Source of the DNA: Limonium bicolor
Lineage: Eukaryota; Streptophyta; Magnoliopsida; Caryophyllales; Plumbaginaceae
Length of the DNA: 64,000 nt
Assembly: GCA_023374045.1 (NCBI GenBank)
Contig: CM041776.1
Coordinates: 316,498,722 to 316,562,721 of the forward strand
Direction: 5' to 3'
The translations under genes were made by a program, and so were the position numbers. The notes beneath the pieces are model-generated. The model was not told the origin of the DNA. It saw only the letters and a list, made by a program, of their open reading frames with translations, and made no database searches. Position 1 is the stretch's first letter; each line of letters begins with the position of its first letter. Of the stretch, positions 47,601-56,800 are shown in pieces.

Positions 47601-50171
47601 GAGAAATCATCAATTATCATTGTTCATGACACCTTAGGTTGTTCAAGTATTAACTCCATGGTATCAGTAATCAATATAAAGTATAAACACTCCTAAAAGG
47701 GAAAGGAAATCAACATACTCAGCTTCCATGTTCAGTTTTTCTCTAGCACTTCCTCTCCTCACGAGCTGATATTCTGCCTGAAGAAGAGAACATCAACCAA
47801 ATTTCAGACAGTATTAAATAAGATAGGGCAAAGCACACGGTGAAGACTGCATAAACCAAATCCTTAAACACCACACAGACAATATGGATATTAGAAGGGG
47901 AGGGAACCCAAAAACTTCAAATAGCGGTCCTGAGTCAACCAGGAGGAAGATACTGAAATGCTGGAAAAATAAAACAGACGCGGATCTAATTCATTACGTG
48001 CCAAGACCAAAAATAAAGAAGAGGAATAGAAAATTATCTAACTGTCACATTAAGGCAATAAAGTCATGTTAAAAGCAGATGCATTACAGAAAAACTATTC
48101 CAGAAAGTCTAATGTTTTCGATCAGCAACCTCATTCTTCGCTTGGTGGAATGCTTCCATCCACTTCTGAGCAGTTCCAGCGGTACTACAAGCTATCTTCA
48201 GCAAATAGAAACAATTCAGCGAACCGAACATATTAGGTAAATCAAAGAAGGCCTTGTGAAAATATCTGGACATACATAAAAGCGTTTGAAAGCAATAAAA
48301 GAACTGAGTTGCATAACACTTGACTTTATATATTAAGACATTAATCTTTCATCTTTGAGGAAAAAGGAACTACGGATCCCAGTGAATTTTTCAGCTCTTT
48401 TCTAAAGATGAAATGAAGAAATTTTATAATTCTGGTGGAGTTATTGTCATGGTGTGCGTATTTATGCATTTTCCAATTCAACATGTTTTTTTGTCAGTCA
48501 AGAGATTCAACATTCAACTTTCAGACTAAGTAGTTAGAAAAAAAAAAAGGAAGCCAACATTATTATAGTTAGAATAATATGATACAGTCGAACATGTACA
48601 TTGACATCCACATCATAGGAAAAGGAGAGATAGAGGTTGAGTACTTTTTTGTCAGTAAAATGGAGGTGCATAGCTTTATCCAAACATTGCGAAAGAGTTA
48701 AAGATCGAGTATATGAACACATTACTTGTGATATATACGACAAGGCTGTTACTGTAAATCTCTAAAACTGAGGCACTATGATATTTTTAACTCTCCTTAG
48801 ACAACTTCTCAACAGAGGTATGGGAATGTTCCATTCTACTGCACTTCAGGGTAAGCACAAGCAAAAATTAAGATTCCAACTTCCCTTCATCACAAATTTC
48901 ATTCAGTACAACAATAACGTACACTATTTGGAAGCATCTGTAATCCGAGATAACATTCTCAATGATTAGAAGCATAGGAAACGAGATCTCACTTCGCCCT
49001 TTCTTGACTCATCCAAGCGATTGTAAAACCGAAGAACATATAAGTCCTGAAATATACAGCATACAATTCAAGAAACTTCCACAACTAAGATAATTGTAAT
49101 ACAGGGTAACCCATAAGAAACCCCATCAAGCTGAAGAGTCAAAGGAACTTTGTTACATTAATATTAGATCAAAAGAGCAACAAAGAGCAAGCGACTTACA
49201 CAATCATTAACTCTTCTACGCCCTTGATCCTGAATCATAAGAGTTGGCCCCACAACACCTTTTCTGATTGGTTTCTGCATAATGATAAAATGTCAGTAAC
49301 CATGACAAATGGATGCAAGAGCTTATACATGATTAGTGGCCAGAGCAAGATGCAGACTGACATGTCGTATAGCTATCCTTCATACAAATACATAAAGTAT
49401 ATGTTTCAATATAACATAAAAGTATATAATACAACGCAAAAAGTTCATACTAGAGCAATAAGTTAACTGTCATCAGAATCTATTCTTGCACAAGCATGTA
49501 ACCATCTTCCCAACAGCTTATTGTCTTTGTCATTAGTTTTCTCAGCAATAAGAATTTCTGAGATGCCCATTAATACTCCGTGGCCTTTAACTTCATTCAC
49601 TTCCTAACCTAAAATCAACCGGGACGTTTGCATTGTAATTCCTTACAGCACACAGCTCAGGACCGATAAATATACTGATATAAGAAAGCAGTATTCGTTC
49701 CCAATGCCTATCCAAACAACGTAAAGCAAATACTTCCTTCCCCACTCAATACATTCTAAACTCTTCAAGCATTTCAGAAAAGGTACGTCATTCTACTTTC
49801 ATGTAAAATAACTAACACGGACCAAAATTCATCCTTTCCTTGGTTCTTTCACGACAGAATTCCAGTTTCATCTTCCGGACGTTAATGTAGATTAGAAAAA
49901 TATGCCAAAAATCTGGGAGAAGAAGGGTGAGGACGCTAACAATGCCCGGGTATTCATGAGGATCGCGCTTGTACATCTCCACGTATTTTCCCCTGATGAA
50001 CAGAAATCGCATGTGGCAGTATTCGTGTCCGATCTTGTTGAGGCCTACATGGTAAACCCATCCGAAATATTCTACCTTGTGCCTTCTCGACGACAGTTCT
50101 CCATTAAACAGCGCCGATGAGCTTTCGCCGTCCGATCCTTCGACGGGTGAAATGCACGGCATTGTTTCCAT
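26682..50171 (-). CDS. PH-START-EDR2_C protein (EDR2-like), 22 exons, 746 aa
   Basis: Exons (5' to 3'): 50171-49941, 49274-49200, 49046-48993, 48195-48130, 47777-47719, 47522-47446, 43514-43392, 43219-43185, 42830-42730, 42565-42470, 41238-41174, 40411-40340, 39562-39395, 38658-38456, 38363-38297, 37746-37577, 34381-34280, 33966-33919, 33256-33113, 33010-32915, 27047-26946, 26768-26682. All junctions are GT-AG, and the lengths sum to 2241 nt with no stop. Domains: PH (residues about 31-140; [20 protein letters not shown]), START (about 215-405; [17 protein letters not shown]), an acidic linker (about 440-475), and EDR2_C/DUF1336 (about 510-740; [39 protein letters not shown]). EDR2-family proteins bind phosphoinositides and sit at endomembranes. 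Arabidopsis EDR2 restrains salicylate-dependent cell death and mildew resistance; this copy is nearer the EDR2-like PH-START paralogues than EDR2 itself. Introns 6, 11, 12, 16 and 20 carry transposons. Exon 15/16 borders are the least certain. Confidence 0.92.
27798..28237 (+). repeat. Copia-3 5' LTR
   Basis: Starts tgagatgtgg and ends ttccgcaaca. It has a perfect 11-bp inverted repeat gcacttccttt/aaaggaagtgc (27850-27860 and 27867-27877) around gttata, and a TATAAATA at 27963-27970. Confidence 0.92.
27963..27970 (+). promoter_or_regulatory. Putative TATA box of the Copia-3 LTR
   Basis: TATAAATA lies in the middle of the LTR, where the U3/R promoter of plant copia elements is expected. The same word occurs in the 3' LTR near 32589. 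It points toward +, antisense to the EDR2-like gene. Function is inferred. Confidence 0.4.
28240..28252 (+). other. Copia-3 primer-binding site
   Basis: TGGTATCAGAGCC lies two bases after the 5' LTR. It is complementary to the 3' end of plant initiator methionine tRNA and is used to prime first-strand synthesis in most plant copia elements. Confidence 0.88.
28369..29235 (+). pseudogene. Copia-3 gag, frame-broken
   Basis: The ATG at 28369 opens a frame with [20 protein letters not shown], the N-terminus of Tnt1-type Gag. It stops at 28732-28734. Later frames hold [15 protein letters not shown] and [20 protein letters not shown]. The zinc knuckle near 29100-29140 reads [13 protein letters not shown], one residue short of the C-C-H-C spacing because the histidine codon is missing. 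Confidence 0.85.
29219..32374 (+). pseudogene. Copia-3 pol (PR, INT, RT, RNase H), frame-broken
   Basis: Protease [13 protein letters not shown] near 29255. Pre-integrase [14 protein letters not shown], then a stop at 29729-29731. Integrase in the long frame 29837-31171 has [10 protein letters not shown] and [14 protein letters not shown] begins in the same frame ([12 protein letters not shown]). A loss of about two bases near 31115 moves it to the next frame, which holds [14 protein letters not shown] and the RNase H start [21 protein letters not shown] last shift near 32060 separates the RNase H end ([13 protein letters not shown]), which terminates at 32374. The catalytic boxes are readable but no single frame is complete. 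Confidence 0.88.
32427..32822 (+). repeat. Copia-3 3' LTR
   Basis: Starts tgagatgtgg and ends ttccgcaaca. It is close to identical to the 5' LTR but lacks about 39 bp of it between the aggaa-ttct and gggaattttc words near 32735-32760. Confidence 0.92.
35904..36162. mobile_element. Solo LTR (259 bp) nested in the LINE
   Basis: Bounded by tgaag...caaca and by an exact 5-bp duplication agggg (35899-35903 and 36163-36167). The ends are TG...CA. It interrupts the LINE frame between the RT thumb region and YLGGQLG. On the - strand it reads tgttgaacagtcacc...; that may be its native orientation, since a TATA-like tataaatatg lies there. No internal domain is left, as after LTR-LTR recombination. Confidence 0.78.
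36732..36767 (+). repeat. Homopolymer G tract (G12-T-G23)
   Basis: Twelve G, one T, then 23 G inside the LINE remnant. It can form G-quadruplex structures and is a likely place for sequencing or assembly error. It also creates artificial Gly- and Pro-rich frames on both strands. Confidence 0.9.
39862..40268. mobile_element. hAT-type MITE (407 bp) in intron 12 of the EDR2-like gene
   Basis: Starts tagaagtgatcaaatggg and ends tgatcagctctt, with short inverted ends (gtgatca/tgatcag). An exact 8-bp duplication gaaagaac lies at 39854-39861 and 40269-40276. Subterminal GC-rich words (cgggccaggcc, gggccggacgg) surround an AT-rich centre of ataaataattaa-type sequence. No coding capacity. Confidence 0.88.
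40559..40754. mobile_element. Tourist-like (PIF/Harbinger) MITE (196 bp) in intron 11
   Basis: Left end gagcaaccacaacaattaga; right end, reverse-complemented, gagcacctacaatagag. Each is followed inward by gtggaatccac-type sequence. The 3-bp duplication TAA lies at 40556-40558 and 40755-40757. An internal cttagctaagaaact word occurs twice. Confidence 0.75.
43764..44043 (-). repeat. Gypsy 3' LTR
   Basis: On the - strand it runs tggtacggcataagtttg...cctatca. It matches 46357-46392 plus 46877-47112, with a few substitutions. Confidence 0.8.
44088..45125 (-). pseudogene. Gypsy protease and partial reverse transcriptase
   Basis: Protease [12 protein letters not shown] near 45100, then [13 protein letters not shown]. 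The RT frame (44402-44088) has [33 protein letters not shown] and [18 protein letters not shown], then breaks off at FKPLL before the YVDD box. The catalytic palm and everything downstream are gone. Confidence 0.88.
45126..46300 (-). pseudogene. Gypsy gag remnant
   Basis: Frames contain [20 protein letters not shown] (46080-46020), [17 protein letters not shown] (about 45900-45850) and [17 protein letters not shown], typical of the retrotransposon Gag domain. A zinc knuckle [14 protein letters not shown] follows near 45340-45300. It is split into three frames by at least two shifts or stops. Confidence 0.85.
46357..47112 (-). repeat. Gypsy 5' LTR (with hAT MITE insert)
   Basis: Same sequence as the 3' LTR, interrupted at 46401-46868. 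The primer-binding site follows directly on the - strand. Confidence 0.8.
46401..46868. mobile_element. hAT-type MITE (468 bp) inside the gypsy 5' LTR
   Basis: Left end ttaggggtgagcattc and right end gatcacccct are inverted. An exact 8-bp duplication acttgtag lies at 46393-46400 and 46869-46876. The interior is built from repeated ttcggttaaccgaattatcc-like words. The 3' LTR lacks it, giving a clean empty site. Confidence 0.9.
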
Positions 50172-51103
50172 TGTCTTACACGCCCTTGAATGGATGATCG
50201 AACAGCGATCGCGAGAAGTCAGGAACGGAGATTCTGCGTCCCTGCTGTCTCCCTCCGTCCCGCTGTCTCCTCCCTCCGTCCTTCCTCCATCTCTCCGACT
50301 CCCCGTTATTAAGCGAGCTCAGTGTCGCCAACCGATCTATGGTTGTTCGTAAAATTTGAGCCCGCTTACGCACGGTCGGTAATTCTGTAAGCATTTATTT
50401 AATTCCATTGACCAGTTAGGGACCTATACTTTAGACGAATCTTTATCATTTTGAAATGATACATAATAATATCATTGTTAATGAACTAATCACCAACCAG
50501 TTCATCTCTCATGTTAATATATTTCATGATTTGTGATACTTTTTAAATTTTCAACTGTAGTTGTAACACATCATATTTCGGTTATACTATTTAATTATCT
50601 AATATTAATCATTTATTTTTGCTTTATATAATTTGTATTTTTCCACACCTGTGGGGGCACGTGCCCACAGGTTATAATGTCGGTCCACCACTACCAACGA
50701 GTAAGTGGATAATCATTTGTCACAAGGTTGCATAACACTAAAAAAACTAATAGTGACATGGAAAAGAGAGTGAAAATGAGTTCCTCAGCATTATAGGTGT
50801 GATGTCATATTAAAATGAGCCAAATCATTGGCTGAATGCAAGTCGCCATCATTTAGCGAGCAATGAAAATATGTATAATGAATAAATAAAAATTGTACAG
50901 TAAACAATTCTAGTGAAAGTACAATTTTTATGATACAATATTTGTTGTACAAGTAATATACAATTTTTTATATGTGCAATGTACAATTTTCTTCTATTAT
51001 ATGTACAGATAATGTAGCTATCTTTGGCTGCATGTAGGTGTAGCCAAGACTTAATTTTTAAATGATATTTTATTATTTAAGAAACTATCAGTAGCGATCA
51101 GGC
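50172..51103. other. 5' flank of the EDR2-like gene and intergenic sequence
   Basis: 50172-50330 is relatively GC-rich with ctccctccgtc repeats and is the likely 5' UTR/core promoter of the - strand gene. Further out it is AT-rich. A near-perfect palindrome with a central CACGTG lies at 50647-50672. Several acaattttt/tgtacaa words occur at 50880-50995. No gene seen. Confidence 0.45.
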
Positions 51104-51821
51104 TGTTGACCGAGTCGGTTTGAATTGTTGGATTCAGAACAACTCGACTTGGATTGATTTGTTGAATACACAAGTCTTTGAACAAGATATACAAGAATAG
51201 AACACTTGTTGACAATTCAGTGTGAATTACAACCTAATATTCCACACTTGGGGTTAGATAAATTGTCTTTGCTAACTTCTACACTCAAACAATCTAAATG
51301 TAGATTAATACAATGTACAGAGTATTTAGGTGTAAATGACTTTATAAGCTAGATAGAAACTATGCAGGAACATGAAGGACTTAAGTCTTTTCGGTGATCT
51401 CTCAATGGTGAACTCTCTATAGTGAATGTGTGAATTGTTAGCATACAAAATGTAAAGGAACTATTGAAGACTTAATTACTAAATGAGACTCAAATTAACT
51501 TCTCCATGATGTGTTGTGATGATTAGAAAGTGATACCCCGCAATTTTACTTCTATTTGACTCAACCGCTATTCTGGAAGATTCGCCTTGACTCAACTCAA
51601 TCGCTACACTCTTAGTCATTTGGGTTTGGGCAACATGGGCAGTTGGACTCCACGTTCTAAGACTAAACACACGCCTTTGTCTTTGTATGTACACAGAAGG
51701 AGTTGGTGTCACAACATGACTCGATCTAGACTCTGGATTCCTTATCTTCATAATGCAGCTGGAGGGTCACCAGGCTGACTCATTGAGGTTGACATCATCT
51801 TGCAAAACTAGGGTTCTAACA
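51104..51821 (-). repeat. Probable Copia-4 3' LTR
   Basis: Begins on the - strand with tgttagaaccctagttttgc right after a purine tract and ends cggtcaaca. The ends fit TGTT...AACA. There is no second copy in the window to confirm the boundaries, so the lower limit is a guess from the terminal dinucleotides. Confidence 0.5.
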
Positions 51822-53486
51822 TATTCCCCTTTTTGCTGATGATGGAAAACTCAGTGTATCTCGTGATAGGTTCTGAAATACAGAAGGCACGCCAAGGAAA
51901 ACAAAGTAGGGGAATCAACTTTGTCTTAGTTCCCTCTTAAGTCGGGCATAATACTTAAACGAAAATTCTCCCTAAACTAAGCATGCAGAATCATAAGAGA
52001 TTTATCTTGAAAGTAGATTAGTAGCAACTAAAAAGCAATTCCAGCTAATGTCGCAAGCAGCAGAATGATTACCCGAAAAAACTCAATCACAACTAAGGCC
52101 TTTAAGAGGCATTCCTACTTGCAAAAAAGAAATAACTAGCACAAAATCCGACCGTGGGATACACCGTCCCCCCCCCCCCCTGCCAACATCAGGGGAAGGG
52201 TGAAAAAGTCTATCACGTAGCACAAGTACTATCAGTCTGTAACATCAAAATAAAACTTCATTTTTCATAATCCGAAAATAGCATAAAAACCTAAAAGTTA
52301 AGGGATAGTTCAAGCAGGGATAAACTAGGTAGGGCGGGTCTCAACATTCACACCATCATCACCCGCAACATCTGTAGAATTTTCTGGATCCCTCTTGTCA
52401 TCAGCATTGGCTGCAACACCTCACGCTATGCCCCTGGTTTTTCTGGAATTGAGCCTTTCTGAATTGTAGACAAAAGCAGCTTGACTCCATCAGAGAAGAT
52501 ATTCATAGTGTTGTCATGAGTTCCTTTGAGGGAGTTGATAAATAGATCAATCTTGAAGTTTAAACTAAACACCACAACTTTGAGATTTTGTAGTCTCTCA
52601 CGAACGTACTTAGTGTAAATGGAGAAAAGAGTGGCAGTGGTAGTTGGTTTTGTGTCGGAGGAAGATGAAATTGTTGCATGCTTTTTCTGGAATGAAGGTA
52701 TTTTATTATAAAGATTTTGACCTAGTATGTCTGTATCAAGGACTTTACTTTCAAGTGAAATTTGGTAAAAGGAAAAATCTTGGGAAGCCAGAAAATGTAT
52801 CCTAGTGAATGGTGGGTGGTCGAGATAAAGTGGACCATGTGGTTGAGGATCAATTTGGGGAGATTGAATAGCTTTTTGTGGAGTAAGTAGTACATTAAGG
52901 CCAGGTCCATTGGTCTGATAAACTGATTTCCTTATTTTCTAGGAACTAGATTCTTAACCCCTATGGTATGAAGCATTTGCCAAACAGCAGACAAAGAAGG
53001 TCGCTCAACAGAATGTCCTACTCGACCATGAGGCGGAAAATAATCATAAACCTATTAAGAATCTACAAAGTCTAATTCAGGGAAACTAGTTCTTTTGTAG
53101 AAAGCTAGGCCTGCGTTAGGGATGTTAAGATAAGGAGCAAAGAGTGTAAAAATCAAGATTGAGTGGATTATTTTTCACTGTCGATTGGTCCAGGTCTCAC
53201 AGGTAGAGGCACTGATTCTAGAACGTAACCGCATCCTGGTCGAGGTGATAGCCATGTCCGACTCTCCCTCGGTGGAAGAGACAATACCACTATGTTTGTC
53301 CTCAGGTTTTGGACCTTCAGGTGCAACAACAGTAGCAGTGGTAGTGGGAGCAGGTAAAGGTGCTGACGAATGTAGAATGGCCTTGCTTCGAGGCGGAGGT
53401 TATAGGTGGAGAGAGGAGGGTGGTTTGTATTGGACTTATCTCTCTTGGATTTCTTAGCGGGTGGTAAATTTTCTATGGTAGTGAAG

Positions 53487-53515
53487 TTAGGGTTAGGGTT
53501 AGGGTTAGGGTTAGG
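53487..53515 (+). repeat. TTAGGG short tandem repeat
   Basis: TTAGGG four times plus TTAGG. On the - strand it codes Leu-Thr repeats in the extra ORF of Copia-4. It differs from the usual plant telomere unit TTTAGGG. Confidence 0.85.
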
Positions 53516-53800
53516 TTTGGAGGTAGCAAAAGTATTTGGAGTGTTGGATGGAGGTATCTCAAAATTTTGGAGTTTGGGCTTTTGAATTGGTCTAGATTGG
53601 TGATGGATCCAAACTGGATTAGAGCATTGTTTGAAGAATCAGCCATTGGGGATTTAGTGATGGTGTATGGTACGGGAATCACATGAGTTGTCTATGGGGT
53701 GGACTTTGAGGTGTTGCCACGTGATTGAACGGGATTGACTTCAAGGTTTTACGATTTTGTGGGGGAATTGAAAGGTGACACTACTAGAAAAAACGGCATT

Positions 53801-54080
53801 AGCGACGGACAATTCCGTCTCTAATCCGTCGCTAAACGATATTAGCGACGAATTAGAGACGGAATTGTCCGTCGCTAATGCCATCGTCGCTAAATCAAAG
53901 TCGCGTCGGAAGCTGTCATCCGTCGCCAAATAGCGACGGATTAGAGATGGAGGCGTTCGTCGCTAAATCTAAATTGGCGACGGATTAGAGACGGAACTGT
54001 CCGTCGCTAAGCTGGCAACGGAAATTTATATTTTTCTTATTTATTTGTTAGCGACGGACTGTCCGTCGCTATTCCGTCGC
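53801..54080. repeat. CACTA left subterminal repeats
   Basis: Around ten copies of agcgacgga or its complement tccgtcgct, often as facing pairs (for example agcgacggactgtccgtcgc). In characterised En/Spm elements such repeats bind the TNPA product. Confidence 0.88.
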
Positions 54081-54436
54081 TAATCTGTTTTAATTTAAAA
54101 AAAATATTTAATATTTTAATTCGTAGACATATTTTCACCTGTAAATGTGGACATATAACACATTTTATTCATATCCACCTTTAATGTGCAATACCATAAA
54201 CAGTTGTACTCATTAATCTCACTAGCAGACCAAAAATAAATGTTCAGTCAACACAACCATGAAGTAGTGCAGTCGAATTTGATACAGACATAGTTCAAGC
54301 TAATAAAGTCAAATATCATATCTATCTAATACCCGCCCCCCCCCCAACCATGTCCATCCCCTGGACGATATCCCATATGATCACCCGGACCACCCGAACC
54401 ACCTGAGCCATCATGTGGATCTCTAGGCCACTGACC

Positions 54437-56514
54437 CTATCCACCCGTACTAGAGCCAGCACCAGGATCACCGTACGGTAGACTCTGCTGAGAGGAAAAC
54501 ATTTGGGAGATCTGCGCTCGTATCATCCTCTGCATCTCCTCGCCGTAGATCTCCTGGCGCATCGCTTCCCTCTCCTCAATACGAACCTGCCGCCTGTAAT
54601 TTTCATCGAACTTCTGACTCAGATCCTGCTCAATCTCCATCTTCATGGACTCGTATGTGCTATGGTCTTTGCCGGAAGCACGTGAGCTAGTGCCGGTGGA
54701 GTGAAATGAATCAGGGAAGTACGCCGGTGCTAGCTCGCCCACACCATAGACCCTCTGCTTTCTGGATTTCCCTTCAACAGCCTTATAAAAAATTTCATTA
54801 GGGTCTACTGGTGTGGCTTGCAGAGATGGATCATCAGGAGTGGTTGACTCCTGAGTGGCAGCATCTAACAGCTCTTCGTATTTATGCTTCATAATCATAA
54901 CACAATGATATATATATATATAATTAGTACTCATCGCTAATGAATAAATTTCAATAATGTAATCAACTTAAATAAGTTAAATTAAAACACTTACAGCAGT
55001 TTCCTCGACCTTGGGGCATACAGGCACACTGTTTCCATGCTCATCCTTGCTCGAAGATGTGTATGAACAATGTGTAAGCATCCGGTTGTGTACCGTATTT
55101 CTTAGTCTACAAAAAACACTTGATTAAATTAGAATCAAGCCTTTGAAAAATTTGACAGAACCTCCCTGTTTTTTTACATTTCCCACACATAAAAACCAGG
55201 ATTGTTCAGTCAGAATCAGATAATGATTAATCAATCAAGGCTTAAAAAAATCTGACATAACCTCCCCTGTTTTTATGCATTTGCCCACACATATACAATC
55301 CAATATTGCACATATCAGAATCTGATAACAATCACAACTCACATAATGCATTCAAAGTTGCATTACACATTCACATTCACATTCACATTCACATTCACAT
55401 GTACTTGCATCCATTTCATATACACTTACATAACAAAAAAAACTCACCAGAACCCTCTGATGCTCCTTTATCGAGCGAGAACCGCATGCATGAGTAGATA
55501 GACCACCGCCAGGTGTATGCTCAGTCCGCCGGTTGCGAGAGTTAATCTCGCTGATCTTCTTACGCTTCTCATTCGCCCATTCGTGTTCCCAAGCCTGCCA
55601 GATTTCATCGCTGACTTTTCTCCTCATTCTCTTAGCCTTCATCTTGTAGAGTGTGTCTGAATAACGTTTTCTGCCAAGGCGCAGAATATCTCATAGACAA
55701 CACTCTCAAGGGCAGGATCCCAACGGAAGCGCTTCTGCATAAATTAGTAAGTGTAAGCATAACATATACAAAAAAAGAAGTTAAATATCAAGAATGGTTA
55801 AATACCTTGAATTCATTGAAATAGAATCTATGCCCGTCCTGGCCCAAACCCTCCCAATTATAACCCTCTGGAAACCACCTCGTCTCAAAGCAAGGAAGAA
55901 AGAACGAGCAACCTTGTTTGGGTAGTAGCTCCCTATAATTATATAATGCGTCACAAATTGACAATTAGCATATATATATTTAAAACAAAGTTTATTGAGA
56001 ATTGTTTTTTACTTACATAGTACTTACCTGTCAGAGATAGTAATGACCACGCGGGGATCAACACCACCACCGTGTGTAGTGTGAAGCGTCTGAGCTATGC
56101 GGTGCTTCGTCAGATGGTGGTGAATCATCATGTAGTGAAGGAGTAGACTGATGTGGAGACTGATATGGAGGAGTAGGCTGACGTGGAGGAGTAGGCTGCC
56201 GTGGAGGTGGAGGAGTAGACTGTCGACGTAGAGGTAGAGATACAGATCGACGTCTCTCAACAGACGGCTGTGAATCTGGGACAATCGAAGAATGGTGTGG
56301 GTGAGAGTCGAAATAAGGGGTCCCCATGGGTGCTCGTCCTGACAAGGAGTGAGAAGGGGCGGATGTAGAACCCAACGGATTCATGACCGGAACCATCCAC
56401 ATGATCAGCTGCAGGCTGCTGCGAATCACCTGGGGGAGTAGAAGTGCTGGCCCTGCTTCTGCTTCGACCAAATGACCACCCAGATTTAAAAAAACTTCTA
56501 CCACCTGCCATCAC
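54437..56514 (-). pseudogene. CACTA TNPA-like gene (Transposase_24 type), disrupted
   Basis: Exon-like segments on the - strand: 56514-56257 (MAGGRSFFKSGWSFGRSRSR, then a Pro-rich part in another frame); 55935-55808 (LLPKQGCSFFLPCFETRW, EGYNWEGLGQDGHRFYFNEF); 55735-55450 (KRFRWDPALESVVYEIF, a frameshift, then KRMRRKVSDEIWQAWEHEW); and 54934-54437 (EIFYKAVEGKSRKQRVYGVG and a Gln/Glu-rich coiled-coil-like end). The order matches plant TNPA/Transposase_24 proteins, which bind the subterminal repeats. An ATTCAC microsatellite (55368-55400) lies between two exons. A single-base shift near 55670 is likely inactivating. Confidence 0.75.
55368..55400 (+). repeat. (ATTCAC)n microsatellite
   Basis: About 5.5 uninterrupted hexamers in an intron-like gap of the TNPA-like gene. 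Confidence 0.85.
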
Positions 56515-56800
56515 TGTGAAAACCCATGCATGACAAACATCACATTAAACAATTAGTAGAATAAATATTTTTATACACTAATTAAAAAACAAATGAAATC
56601 AATAATATATTGTTGTTGCATAGTAGTTGTATGTAAGTTTACTTTTTAAATTTATGTATCTGTTATGTCTACTAAATCAAATGTTTCTTCATCATCGACC
56701 AAAGGTGATAAAACCACATGATCTACGGTTTCATCTTGCAGTGGCTGAACCTCCTCATCAACTGCTGATGAGTCGGGCATGTTCAAAGTGCTTCTCGCTT

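Noticed and set aside
53487..53515. Interstitial telomere
   Set aside because: Only 29 bp, not the usual plant unit TTTAGGG, and within a retrotransposon reading frame.
53801..54080. Repeated agcgacgga units, superficially array-like
   Set aside because: Both orientations and irregular spacing, next to CACTA ends: subterminal transposase-binding repeats, not CRISPR.
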